A DNA stretch of 64,000 bases from contig NC_051851.1 in assembly GCF_905115235.1 (NCBI RefSeq), positions 115,576,868-115,640,867 on the forward strand, read 5' to 3'. Source of the DNA: Hermetia illucens (Eukaryota; Arthropoda; Insecta; Diptera; Stratiomyidae). A program made the translations under genes and the position numbers. Numbering within the stretch: position 1 is the stretch's first letter; each line of letters starts with the position of its first letter. The notes under the pieces were generated by a model. The model did no database searches. It saw only the letters and a list, made by a program, of their open reading frames with translations, and had not been told where the DNA came from. Below are positions 36,047 to 46,706 of the stretch, one piece after another.

Positions 36047-36204
36047 ACGGTCCGCAAACTAGGATAATTAGAACATATTAAAAGGTAAATTTTTGGTGGG
36101 CTTTTAAACTGAATTTTTTGGATTTTGGTGTTTTTATACGGCGTTTTTTATGAATAAAAAAAAAACGACCCGTCCGGTTGCAATTATCCTAGTTTGCGGA
36201 CCGT
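36047..36204. mobile_element. 158-bp MITE with perfect 23-bp inverted ends
   Basis: The left end ACGGTCCGCAAACTAGGATA (36047 on) and the right end (36182-36204) are exact inverted copies over 23 bp. The interior is AT-rich and noncoding. I could not identify a flanking target duplication, so the superfamily is not assigned. It sits in the noncoding flank of the Mutator-like relic. Confidence 0.65.
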
Positions 36205-36354
36205 AGAAATGTGTATTAAAGAAGTCGTGAAAATTTCAAAGAATTTGGTTGCATAGATTTTGAGCTATGGTGGCAGCCGATTTTCAAGATGCAGTTTCGA
36301 GAAAAACGCATTTGAAAATTTAAATGTGGTTATCAACAGTAAAATTTTAACTCA

Positions 36355-36850
36355 CCATTAATCCGCTATACCTGGTCCATAGAGAGCACCCTCCGTTTCT
36401 TCAAAAAAGTCTTGTAAGGCCGATCCTATCCAGTTCTTCTGTAGCTTCCGCTTTGTGCCATTTGCACCAACTGTCCTCGCCTGCTGGACATTTTTTATGC
36501 TGAGGATTTTCGTCTGTAGATCATTTGTGGAAGGAAGTTGCCCAAATTTCTTGCTTCATTCCTTCTATCGAATTTAACTGTAGACGAATAGCTAGCCCAA
36601 AAAATGTAGTGAGGTCGTTAATAACCTTATCAGTAAGTTTTCCAGCCTCTTTTCCACCAATGCCTTTGCGATTCTTCTTTGCATTTCTAAGCCGCGTTCC
36701 CATTCTTTTCTCGACATGTCCTACGCATTCCTTTTTTACTACTACGTATATTTTATTATTTGAAGAAATTTGCAGAAATACCGGAGAAAACTCCAGCAAA
36801 ATCCAATATACAATATACAAAACTTGTCGCAATTGGAACATCCATGTTCA
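36355..36850 (-). mobile_element. Mutator-like transposase relic
   Basis: The minus-strand frame contains ECVGHVEKRMGTRLRN, GKLTDKVINDLTTFFGLAIR and GMKQEIWATSFHK. It continues after a break with NPQHKKCPAGEDSWCKWHKA. This is the order seen in arthropod Mutator-like (Mutator-domain) transposase proteins. Only about 160 codons of the C-terminal half remain. No inverted ends have been matched to it. Confidence 0.6.
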
Positions 36851-36859
36851 TGCTTGCTA

Positions 36860-37525
36860 AAAGTTTCTTTGCTGATGTTGATGCGAAGTCCTTTTTTTTT
36901 TCTGATAAGTATCGATTCCCATGAAATATTCTTTTTTAATTTTAAATTTTTAAATTTTAACGTTAAAGCGATATCCCTTCGTACGATCCATTTAAAAAAA
37001 TCACTGAACACACAAACAGCATAATACTTTCAACAAAATATAACTGAGTATAGCTTGAAAACCTTTCAGTGCTCACTCTAGACTGGATATAATTCTCAGA
37101 TAAAAAACTAACAGGTAAAAAAAGATTCGATGCTTTTTCTCATCGAGTACTCTAGCCGCGGCTGCAGACTCATTACCTATTTAACACTGTAATTTCTGAA
37201 CAACCCGGAATATCGGAAAATCCCTTTGCCCACATATTCTCCACTATATTAAGTAGTGGGAGTGAATTCCATCCTTGAGAGTAGCTAGCAGGATGCCGAC
37301 TGCGTAGACCGACAAACTGTCAAGAGCAGAACTCTGTCAGCCCGCGCATGTCCCTCTACACGCTTAAGGCCGGAAACCCTGAGCAGGGTATTTTGAGGGT
37401 ACCCTCAGTCTCTCCAGCGCGTCTCTGCACTGCTTCACCAGCTCGGAGGCAGTGTTGCGCATATTTGTATTCGTAAATACGAATAAATTCGTACGATGAT
37501 TTTCTATTTTGGTATTTATATAAGT
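36860..37525. other. AT-rich then GC-richer unassigned sequence
   Basis: 36860-37200 is very AT-rich. 37220-37440 is GC-richer and noncoding in all frames I read, and its origin is unknown. Confidence 0.4.
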
Positions 37526-37818
37526 GGCCTTAATAATCTGTCATGCTGTACGTATATATAGTGGAGTTGGACTCAATATCCAATAAGACAATTAAAGGCG
37601 AAAGATATTTTCAAGCCTGAAGAATTATTTTGAGGTTGTGTCAGAAATGTCTCTGCCTGTATCAGATGAACAAATGTCTGTTTCACATATCCTATGTCAG
37701 GCAAATATCTGAGCCAGCCTCAGAAAATAGGCAGACAGATGCCTGTGTCTGGAGTAAACAAGTGGTTGGGCAATCGACTCACACAGTACGTGCATATAAA
37801 CTACTTACGAAATACGGA

Positions 37819-38100
37819 TTAAGCGACCCGCCCACTGTAATCTATTGGGCTGGATTTTATCCACAACCTGACGGTCATGGTATCGCTGATAGATTTCGTC
37901 GTAATTTTCGATCCTAGGTAGGAGAAATTATCAACGGTTTCAAAGGTGTAGTCTTCTATCTTTATTCTTCCCGTTTGACCAGTGCGGTTTAATGTTGTTG
38001 GTTGGTTGGTTTTTGGTGCTGACGTTGTCACCATATACTTTGTCTTACCTTCATTGATGTGCAGCCCAAGATCTCGCGCCGCCTGCTCGATCAGGATGAA
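37819..38100 (-). mobile_element. Family A LINE fragment inside the foldback element
   Basis: The minus strand reads ARDLGLHINEGKTKYMVTTS, then RTGQTGRIKIEDYTFETVDN, then FSYLGSKITT. It then jumps to the later block SDTMTVRLWIKSSPIDYSGR, so it is internally deleted. It lies at the inner edge of the left arm. Confidence 0.75.
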
Positions 38101-38103
38101 GGC

Positions 38104-38322
38104 GCACATATATTAGTGCGCATCTCAATTCATCATTTCGGTTTGCAACCGACACGCTTTTTTAGAAATTACAAACAACCGACCAAATATTCCATTTCAG
38201 ATCATCTATGTGCGAACTGCAAGAGGTTTTGTTGCAATTCGTGTATATATATGTGCATATTCGCAAGCGTGTTGAGTGCAAACCGACATTACAAATTGAG
38301 ATGCACACAAATATATGTATGC
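38104..38322. mobile_element. Small inverted-repeat element (MITE-like)
   Basis: Arms of about 55 bp are inverted copies with some mismatches: GCGCATCTCAATT...CGGTTTGCA on the left (38104-38157) and their inverse on the right (38268-38322). The interior is noncoding. It is nested within the foldback-like structure. Confidence 0.55.
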
Positions 38323-39849
38323 ACTGCGAGTGAACTATGTGTGATGTGACGGGTTCAAATTTTTTTTTTGCTATTTTCAAACGGTTTATTTTTTGAGAGA
38401 AAAAAACAGAAATTTGGATGAAATTTTTAATTTTTTAATCAACATGAAATTCTCTATAGAATGAACCACAGTTGCCAAAAAATTACAAAATGGCGGCTAT
38501 TTTTTCAAATTTTTCGGTTTTTGACGCCAGAAAACCTGATGTAAATCAAAATATTTAGCACCCATCTCTGTCTCCGAGGTACATTCTATTGCTTCGAGTG
38601 TGTACAATAACATATTAAAATTTCAAAGAGAACGGTCAAGTGCTTTTCCTTAATCACCCACGCCTACCTACAAACCATTGCTTTGAGAAAAACCCGATTA
38701 AAAATTTATAACAGTTTTAACAGTAGTGACTTTTCAGTACAGAAACCGAATCATAACCAGCAAAACTAGTTTCCAAAATATTCCTTTCGATTAAACAACA
38801 TGTTAACAAAACGAGAATGTGTAACTTAAACATTAAAAGCAGACGTTTCGATATTAAGAAGCTCAAAATGCGGCTTTGACCTGCACTGGCTACTCATTTT
38901 TAAAATCGATTATAACTTTCATATTTTTACCACAAATTTTCGGATGTATTTTCAACCAAAATCAATCATAAAAAAATAAAAATTTACAAAAGTTGATTTA
39001 CATAAATATGCGTATTTCGTAAGTGGCAATTTTTTATATGCATATATACAGTAGTGTCTGCTTCAGCCACAGACATCTGTCTGCCTGTTGTCTGATACAG
39101 ACTGTCTGCTGCAGAAGCAGACATTCAGGCAGGCTCAAACATTTGTCCGATGTAGAAGCAGACTTTGTATCAAAGAGGTATTTATGTAAAACAGGCATTT
39201 ATCTGGCGCAGACATTTATCTGTCTGATGACTGATACACACACAGCAATTTGGCTGACAAAAGCAGAAGAAGAAGAATATGTCTTTGCTTTCAAGTGCTT
39301 TCTCTTCAGGAAACAATTCTTCAGGCTTGGAAATATCTTTCGAATTCATATGTACACACTTTTTTGTTTACACCTGCAACGTCTTATTTCCTTATTGGAT
39401 ATTAAGTCCGACTCTACCATGCATACCTATAAAATGATCGGATTAGTAACGTGATAATATTCGCTATCAAGGTGAACTACTATTATTGGAAATCGCACAG
39501 CAAAATTTCTCTTAAGACTCGTGTAATCCGTGGCAATGCCTAGATTTCCCGAGCTACTTCGTCTAGGATGTTACTATGGTCATAAGGCTTTGTTGTTTAA
39601 CATCTGAACTCACGTAATCTGACAGCACTGCCCGCGACAACATATTTAATGTGGTGGTTCAGGGGGAGGAGGTGCACAAGTGCATTCGGGGCATCTGCCG
39701 GGCAGAACTGCAGATCTTAGGAACATGACACAACAGAACCGTTCATTAGGATGGGATGAATCACGGCTGCCATCCAAAGAACCATCCTCGGCCGAAAACC
39801 TCATTTTCTTCTTACGTTCGCTTTGGTATGCTTCTATCCGGTTCGTTTA

Positions 39850-42800
39850 CTAATACGCAACATAATTCTTTTTCACATTTAGTTTCCTTAACGTGTCCCT
39901 TACTCTCTTTCCAATTTTAAATTAGATCAACTTGTGTGTGTGTGAGGTACCTGAGCCTTTGACCCTAATGGTCCATTGTGCTCGATACCCCGTCTAACGG
40001 AATATCCCGGATTCATTTATGTATCACTGGATTTTTGTTAGTGAATGTGATTCTACCTGCTGCAGTTGGAACAAATCAACATCAAAAATAAATGGTAGGT
40101 CCATAGGCATCCATATAGAAAATGTTCCGTAGATCCCGTTTCCTCATTACCGGATGGACACGTATCATCTTGGAGAATCCCAACCTGAACACATGTCCAC
40201 TAGTGAATTATGGCCAGTCAGAGTGCCCACAATGTTTCTGCAGGTTTTCCAATGTTTCTACATTGTAAACTCTGCAGTATATTTGTTTGGTTATGACAGT
40301 TAAAGGTTGGTGTGTCTATTAGCATGAAGGCTCTGCCACCTGCCATTATAGGAAGCTTGTTCCCAGTTTTTGATAGCTATATTAGTCAATGCTACTGACA
40401 CCCTGCTGGTCCCAGTTCGGGCATGGAGGAAATTGAATCCGCTTATATTAAGGCATCAAAGATTCAATTTCACTCTACTCCACAGTGGCAAGGTACCCAA
40501 AGCAGTTCTACCGTATTGAATCTAAAAATCAAGTTCGGTTGATTTCGACATTCCTCAATGATTTTTGAAGCGATCAAAGAATGGTTCAAAGCTCCTCAAC
40601 GCAGATTAACTATTGATACAGATTGCAATGTAAGTACCTGCCGTTCACACGTTCGTCAATCACCCAGCCTGAAAGATCATAGGCTCCTGTTCCAGAAGCC
40701 TGTTCCGTTTTTCGGTATGGAAGACTCAGTATATATTGTCACGCATTCTTCTGGTTCTTTCCAGATTACTCTACGTTTAGGGACAGGCATTGTGAAAACA
40801 GGATTCAGTTCTTCCAATAATTCTCTCAATGCTCTGTGCCCTCACGTCTGTTATTTCCCATAGATGTTATCGAACTAGACTATGAGCTACCCTCATTGTA
40901 CTGCTTTGATTAAACAAATCCAATAACTACTAATTGAATAATGAATTTACACCTACGCCGAATGTCGTGCTTATGACACCCGTGGTGCCCATCCATACAG
41001 TTCTTTGTAGTGAGTCCGACTTACAGTGAAAATTCTTTTGTTTCACTAAGTGAAATTGAACCCCCTTTTGGGTTCAGATCTACCACACTATGGATGCATA
41101 TACGAATATTGGCCTAATTATAGCAACATATATCTTTATTACTACCCGAGGCAAAGGTCCACTTACACGGCCCACAAGTTGTGAGAGTTCGTTTCATCTT
41201 TACCTCTAAATGTTTGTTCTAAAGAAGCTTCATGTCTAGAATAACTCTGAAATATTTCACTTCTTCGGAAAGTTGAAAGGTTGTACCCTCACCTCTCGAA
41301 GGCGAAGACCATTCAATTTCTTCACTTTTATAAATAATATCATTGTGGTTTTATTTGGATTTACTGAAAGGCAATACTATGAATCAAATCAACGGCGCGT
41401 TGTATATTTCTACACATCGTTCCGATATCTCGACCAACATCTAGCACAGTCACGTTATCCGCATAAGCTTGATCGTATATTGGCATTTGTACTTCGCATT
41501 GTAATGAGTCGATCGGCATACTCCACAAAAGTGGCTATAGCACACCTCCTTGAGGGTAGCCCTTCGTCGCTTCCATTGTTGGGTAGCAATCAACCCCAAC
41601 TTCAGCACACAACCATCTCTGCGTTAGCGTAGCATTGAACCACTTAATTAGAGTTTCATTGACACCATGATCTCTGGAGGCATCACAAACTTTTTGGAAA
41701 TACGCACGGTCAAAAGTCCTTCAATGTCTACGAATCCCCCATTATGTACTTGCCTTTCAGAGTTGCGTCCTCTCTCTTTGAAAGCAAAGAGTGGTGAGTA
41801 GACTGACAGGACTTTCCACGCTGATAAACATGTGATGCTCAACCAGCCTCTCCAAACATTTCAGCGAAAATGATCTTACATTTATTTGTCTGAAATTTTT
41901 GGAGTCAAATATTCATCTTTCCTAGGTTTAAGTATTAAGACTATCTTAACCTTCTGTCAAAAGATAGGCACGTAGGCCAGAGTAAGACCTCTTCGAAAAA
42001 TATTTGTTAGAATTCATCCTAAGTTTTCTATACCCTCCTTTAGCATCCATGCCAGGTGCCGAATTGTGTACTTCTAAGAGAGTCTTTTTAGACTCGATCT
42101 TAGAGTTCATGAAATTTCCATCTGGCATTCTAAGAGAGTCCAACTGGGCCTACCCATCCCTTTTCAAGACTCATAGGCTTGGTGCTTCTCTTTCGTTTTC
42201 CAGTTCCTCACAGTACAATCCGGAAGTTCAATCAGTTTTCATTCTGGTCAATTTCCTGAGTTTTTACATTTCTCGGTTTCACCAAAAAACCGTTTTATCG
42301 TAATAAAAGTGTGGGATGTTGAGCTTCCAATTGGGATTCTATTATCAAAGAAGTTCTGAATCACCTGAAGAACTACACTTTATTGCCAAGAAGCTCATTG
42401 AATTTTTCCTAGGATTCCATCTTTGTATTACACACAGTTCGCCTGCAGTAGTCAGACTAAATTCTAAGTAAAGATGATCAGATAGTGTGATTTCCTCTAG
42501 CACCCGCCAACTCTAACATTTGTGAAGCACAAATTGTTAGGTCAATTATTTTATCTCTCAACTGTAACGTTTCTCCGCTTACCTTTAACCTGGTATTGTA
42601 AGATCAACGTAACTGGGTCCTAGGAACAGAATTGTCTCAGCATAGTTGCCTCTAACAATTTCGATTTCAGTACAGAGGCTTTTGGCCTCGACGATCTCTT
42701 ATCGAAATCCTAGCCACTTTTACCACACATGGCTCTTGTACCAGAAATATATACGGACACAGCTGCAGCTTTGACAGCTTTGCTGCCAGAAGATGGGAGG

Positions 42801-43000
42801 GGCTTTCGCGGAACATACTACAATTTAATTGAACTAGCCTTCATGTTTGTAGACATAAGTGCAGTCTGATGCGAAAGCCGTCGTCAACGGTTTCTTGCGT
42901 CCTAATTACCACGGTTGATGGTGCAGCAACGCCCATGTCCTCATTCCCTAGAAGCTTCGTCTTTTCCATCCTCTTACTTTCAAATGACATTTTTTATTCT
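39850..43000 (-). mobile_element. Second RNase H-group LINE family, decayed
   Basis: The minus strand carries RT blocks in many frames. DIEG and an FQKVCDAS...VNETLIKWFNATL region lie around 41630-41740. A KGYPQGGVL-like motif B is near 41560 and QAYADNVTVL-like motif C near 41460. A thumb block YFRVILDMKLLWNKHL-like lies near 41210-41260. At 40130-40260 NIVGTLTGHNSLVDM matches the C-terminal region found in RNase H-bearing LINEs. Endonuclease-like sequence runs to about 42970. Very decayed, and boundaries are approximate. Distinct from the LOA copies at 23-31 kb. Confidence 0.55.
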
Positions 43001-43104
43001 CATTTTTAATTACAAAACTTTTAACTGACAACAAACCTTAAATTCCTTTAAATATTTTCAAGGTTTATACAGAAATTTTTTAACATTTCCAAATCGACCA
43101 TTCA

Positions 43105-44575
43105 GTGAATCAAGCCGGATTTGTCAAAAACTGCGAAAATACTGACGCAATACACGCTGCGCGGTTACTCATGGAGAAATACCGTGAGAACCACAGTTAG
43201 ATACTAGACAGCTACCTCATTCCCCCTTGCCCCTCAAGGGGGGAAACCAGTGCGAGTACACACGATTTCAAATTGTTTTGCTGTTGAGCATGAGCGAGAT
43301 GTACCGAAAACCCGATCAGCTGTGTTTGACATACCGCCCGGACTTGCCAATGTATTGGTGAGATTGGCAAGTTTTTGCTTATGCATAAGTGAATACGTGA
43401 AACAACTTTTTGCTATATGGGTGAGCATGCCGTAGTACCAGAATAGCAAAAGCTCACCGATCTCTCTCTTACCAATACGATTTGACGAAGATTATGCCTT
43501 TTCCTTGTTTAGCGTCTCTGATGTGTACAGATAAGCTTCTGCAAGTACATTTGCAAGTGGGGTCATTTTTGTAAGGGTACTGCCTATAGTATATCTACTG
43601 TGGTGAGAACCATCGCCCTCTTTATATTGCATTTCTGGATCTAGAGAAAGTGTTTGACCGTGTTCCACACGAACTCATCTGGTATGCTTTACGACAACAC
43701 TTCGTGCCAGAAAAACTCGTGCGCTGGGTTCAATTTCAATCCGAAAAATTTAGTTCGAAGTATAGGCGGGTGTATCAAAACCGCTTCGTGTCTCTGTTGG
43801 CGTTCATCAATGAAGCGCCCTCTCACCACTCCTCTTTGTTCTTGTCATGGATACCGTCACACGGGATATCCAACGTCCAGCGCCCTACATACTTCTTTAT
43901 GCAGATGATGTTTTCCTAGCATCACATAGCAAAAATGATCTCGAGCAACTTATCCAAAAATGAAATGATCGCCTCATCCAACACGGTCTCAGATTGAATT
44001 TAAACTAAACTGAATTTTTGACGATCGATCCCCATGAAACAGGCGCAATCAGCGGCAGTGATCTGCCCAGAACTGAGCGGTTTAAAACACCTCGGGTCAA
44101 CGCTATCAGCCAATGGAGAACTGCGTTATGAAATTGCTTCACGCATTAACGCAACCTGGATGAAGTGGCGTTCCACAAACAAAATAATGAACGGCGTCTT
44201 GCGGTAATGGAGGCGAAGATATTGCGTTGGACTAGTGGCGTGACACCGTTTGATAACATCCGAACTGAGGATATCCGCGGTCATTATGGGGTTGCACCGA
44301 TCGTGGAAAAGTTACGAAAGAGAGGTGTCTTCGATGGTATGGTCACGCAATTCGTGCTAACGAGAATTCACTTGTCAGGATTGGTCTGAACATCGAAGTC
44401 GATGATAAACGACCAAAAGGCAGGCCGAAACAACGGGGCTTGATACGCTTGATGGGGATTCAAAAGCCTCGAGATTGCACCCAGATCAGGCATTCAATAG
44501 AGGTAAATGGCGAAACTGATCACGGCGAGCCGACCCCGCTTGGGAATGGGACAAAGGCTGAAGAAAAAGAACAAG
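43105..44575 (+). mobile_element. RTE-clade LINE, split by a hAT-like element
   Basis: Reading begins QAGFVKNCENTDAIHAARLL (43112-43172), stops at the hAT-like insertion, and resumes at 43611 with a FDRVPHELIWYALRQH block (43650-43700). Next come LFVLVMDTVTRDIQRPAPYI and LLYADDVFLASHSKNDL (43838-43945, catalytic YADD kept). The end has RRLAVMEAKILRWTSGVTP (44195-44250) and the RTE C-terminus near 44470-44560. 5'-truncated, with several frame changes. Confidence 0.8.
43192..43602. mobile_element. 411-bp hAT-like MITE with 8-bp target duplication
   Basis: It starts CACAGTTAGATAC and ends with the inverse of CACAGTAGATATAC. GTGAGAAC flanks it exactly on both sides (43184-43191 and 43603-43610), an 8-bp duplication as made by hAT transposases. 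The RTE coding sequence continues across it, so the pre-insertion site is known. No transposase frame is present. Confidence 0.8.
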
Positions 44576-44734
44576 AATAATTTTAATTACCCATAAATTG
44601 GTGACGCCGAAAGTAGCAAAAAAGCAAAAACCATTCAAATTGGAAACAAACCAGCGGGAAGCAGAATTCTCAGATCAATCGCTCATGTCTTGAAGTGGAG
44701 AAAAATAAATTTATGGCCAATCAAAATTACTATA

Positions 44735-45478
44735 TTATATTTTATTTATTTATTATGTTATTCCGAGTTATCACAATCTCGGCAGATGCCGGATTTTACC
44801 TAATACTAGCACTAAGTGTCTAGCATTTAGGCTCGGACGATCCTACCTACTTAAAAACTAAAGGTGGTGGTGGCCGGTGGTAGGTCAGTGGGAGAATCCG
44901 TCGTGTACTCCCCGCAACATCGAGCACGTATGCAGAATGGTGTACTTCTGCATGGTTTGAACCAGACTGTGCGCAAGTTCCAGGACATCAAGGGAAGTCG
45001 TGAGGAATTTAGGTACAATACCTGTAGCTGACAATATTATGGGAACTACAACCACCCGCTCGAGACGCCAAATTTCTTTGATTTCCCGAGCCAATGGCCC
45101 ATAGTTCACCTTCTTCTCCACGTATTTCCGTTAAATGTTGCTATTATGGGGGATAGTGACTTCTATAATATACGCGGAGCGACCCGTCTTGTCAACTAAC
45201 AGTACGTCAGGTTTGTTGTGTGCGGTATGGCGATCAGTCAGAACTTGCGGGTCCCAATACATGTTGTAGGCAGAACTATCAAGTACTGCTTGCGGCTCAT
45301 ATCGGTAAACCGGACATGTTCCAGTGATCAGCCCATGCTTATATGCAAGGTTTTTATGGATAACCTTACATACAGCATTATGCCTGGTGATGTATTGCAC
45401 CGGTGCTATAACAGTACAGCCAGAAATGAGATGGTCCAACGTCTCTAACGCTGAACCACACATTCTGCACTGGTCGTT
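44735..45478 (-). mobile_element. R4/Dong LINE, left part: restriction-like endonuclease domain
   Basis: The minus strand starts next to the Polinton with a Cys-rich motif CRMCGSALETLDHLISGC (45475-45410). It goes on to NMYWDPQVLTDRHTAHNKPD (about 45275-45215), then LLVDKTGRSAYIIEVTIPH. This is the PD-(D/E)xK-type restriction-like endonuclease that cuts the target in R4/Dong elements. It continues past a frame change with LAREIKEIWRLERVVVVPII, SATGIVPKFL and LVQTMQKYTILHTC. The ORF stops near 44885. A short 3' UTR ends in an AT-rich ATAAATAAATAAAA-type tail at about 44760-44735. It is the continuation of the minus-strand RT ORF at 59.6-61.7 kb, separated from it by the Polinton. Confidence 0.85.
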
Positions 45479-45947
45479 AGTAGTATAAATATGTATGTTC
45501 TAATCCACTTTCATATAAAAATCTTGCGGTTTTGAGACGGCATGTATGTTCGAATCCAGTTTCATATGAAAATGTTGTGGTTAGGGGCGGCCGGTTTGGC
45601 GCGTGCCGGGGGCGACTTTTAGGGAAGCGTAGTTCGTAGGGCGTCGTCCGCGAGGGTTCGGGGAACCTCGTTCCGGGCCGGGGCGGGTTTTGTTTAGGTA
45701 TTGGTCGGTTCGTTGACCGTTGTTTTGAACTCCCTACAGTAGTATAAATATGTATGTTCTAATCCACTTTCATATAAAAATCTTGCGGTTTTGAGACGGC
45801 ATGTATGTTCGAATCCAGTTTCATATGAAAATGTTGTGGTTAGGGGCGGCCGGTTTGGCGCGTGCCGGGGGCGACTTTTAGGGAAGCGTAGTTCGTAGGG
45901 CGTCGTCCGCGGGGGTTCGGGGAGCCTCGTTCCGGGGCGGGGCGGCG
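45479..45947. repeat. Outer left end of the Polinton: GC-rich unit in two tandem copies
   Basis: A unit of about 208 bp starting AGTAGTATAAAT occurs at 45479-45687 and again at 45738-45946, nearly identical, with a 50-bp spacer. Its second half is strikingly GC-rich (GGCGGCCGGTTTGGCGCGTG), unlike the AT-rich body. No counterpart remains at the right end. Confidence 0.8.
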
Positions 45948-46385
45948 TGCGTTTTTGTTGTTGTTGGATGTCATGTGCGTATTGCTTGGGTGATGGGGAA
46001 TTGCTTATCAGGTTGGCATATTTGGGAGCGTGTGAATATTAGATCGCAGGTGAATATGTAGTAAGTTTGAAAATGATGGTTTTTTCTAGATTTTAAATGT
46101 ACTTGGCTGATTTTGTTGTTGTTGTTGTTGAGGTTGCTGATAAGAGGCGATCGTTTGGGTGCCATGTGCTAATTGTTTGGGTGACGGGAAATCGCTTATC
46201 AAGTTGATGTATATTAGGGACTGTGTGAATATTAAACCGCAGGTGAATATATTGTAAGTTTGAAAGTGATGGTTTTATAGATTAAAATGTACTCGGGCTG
46301 ATTTTCTTGTGGTTACTGATAAGAGGTAATCGTTGGAGTACCATGTCCGTATTGCTTGGGGTGATGGAAATCGCTTATCAAATAA
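45948..46385. repeat. Polinton left terminal repeat with internal subrepeats
   Basis: 45948-46166 is the inverted match of 59422-59640. From about 45968 a unit of roughly 175 bp (GCTTATCA...GTGTGAATATTA...TGATGGTTTT) is repeated in diverged form at about 46143-46320 and partly again to 46385. The right end has only about one unit, so the two ends differ in subrepeat number. Confidence 0.8.
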
Positions 46386-46706
46386 ACTAATATAAATAGT
46401 TGAGTTACGTTAATTTCTAACGAATTCGCGCAAGTCAATACGGATGAACGAACTAGAAAAAAACTGATTGTGTGCTGCCGTCGGTATAAATTGGAATTTG
46501 CGTGTTAAGTTACGTGAAATTATAATAATAATAAAGATAAAAGTGATTTTGCGTGTGTGTGTCTGGCTGTGTTTGTGTTGCCCGCGCGTACAAAGTGTTT
46601 GTAGACAATAAAAACAAAAAACTGATTGATTGATTGATTGTTATCGGGGGGTTATAAAACTTTTTTTTTCGTAAAATTTATTAACTATTAACTAAATCTA
46701 TTAACT
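46386..46706. other. Polinton left noncoding region
   Basis: AT-rich leader between the terminal repeat and the first ORF, with a GTGTGTGTGT run near 46555 and a short GATTGATTGATTG run near 46623. It may hold the promoter of the polymerase region. Confidence 0.4.

Larger units (their letters stand above)
37530..39460. mobile_element. Foldback-like element with long degenerate inverted arms
   Basis: The left arm (about 37530-37818) and right arm (about 39009-39460) are inverted copies. Matching landmarks run in mirrored order: ACTCAATATCCAATAAG (left, near 37572) with its inverse near 39400; GAAAGATATTTTCAAGCCTG (37600) with its inverse near 39330; AGGCAGACAGATG near 37730 with its inverse near 39070; and TTACGAAATACG near 37806 with its inverse near 39010. 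The arms are rich in CAGACA/TGTCTG words. The interior holds a family A piece, a smaller inverted-repeat element and AT-rich sequence. No transposase was found. Confidence 0.6.

Noticed and set aside
39023-39454. 143-codon plus-strand frame
   Set aside because: Lies in the right arm of the foldback-like element; made of CAGACA-type repeats and not a recognisable protein.
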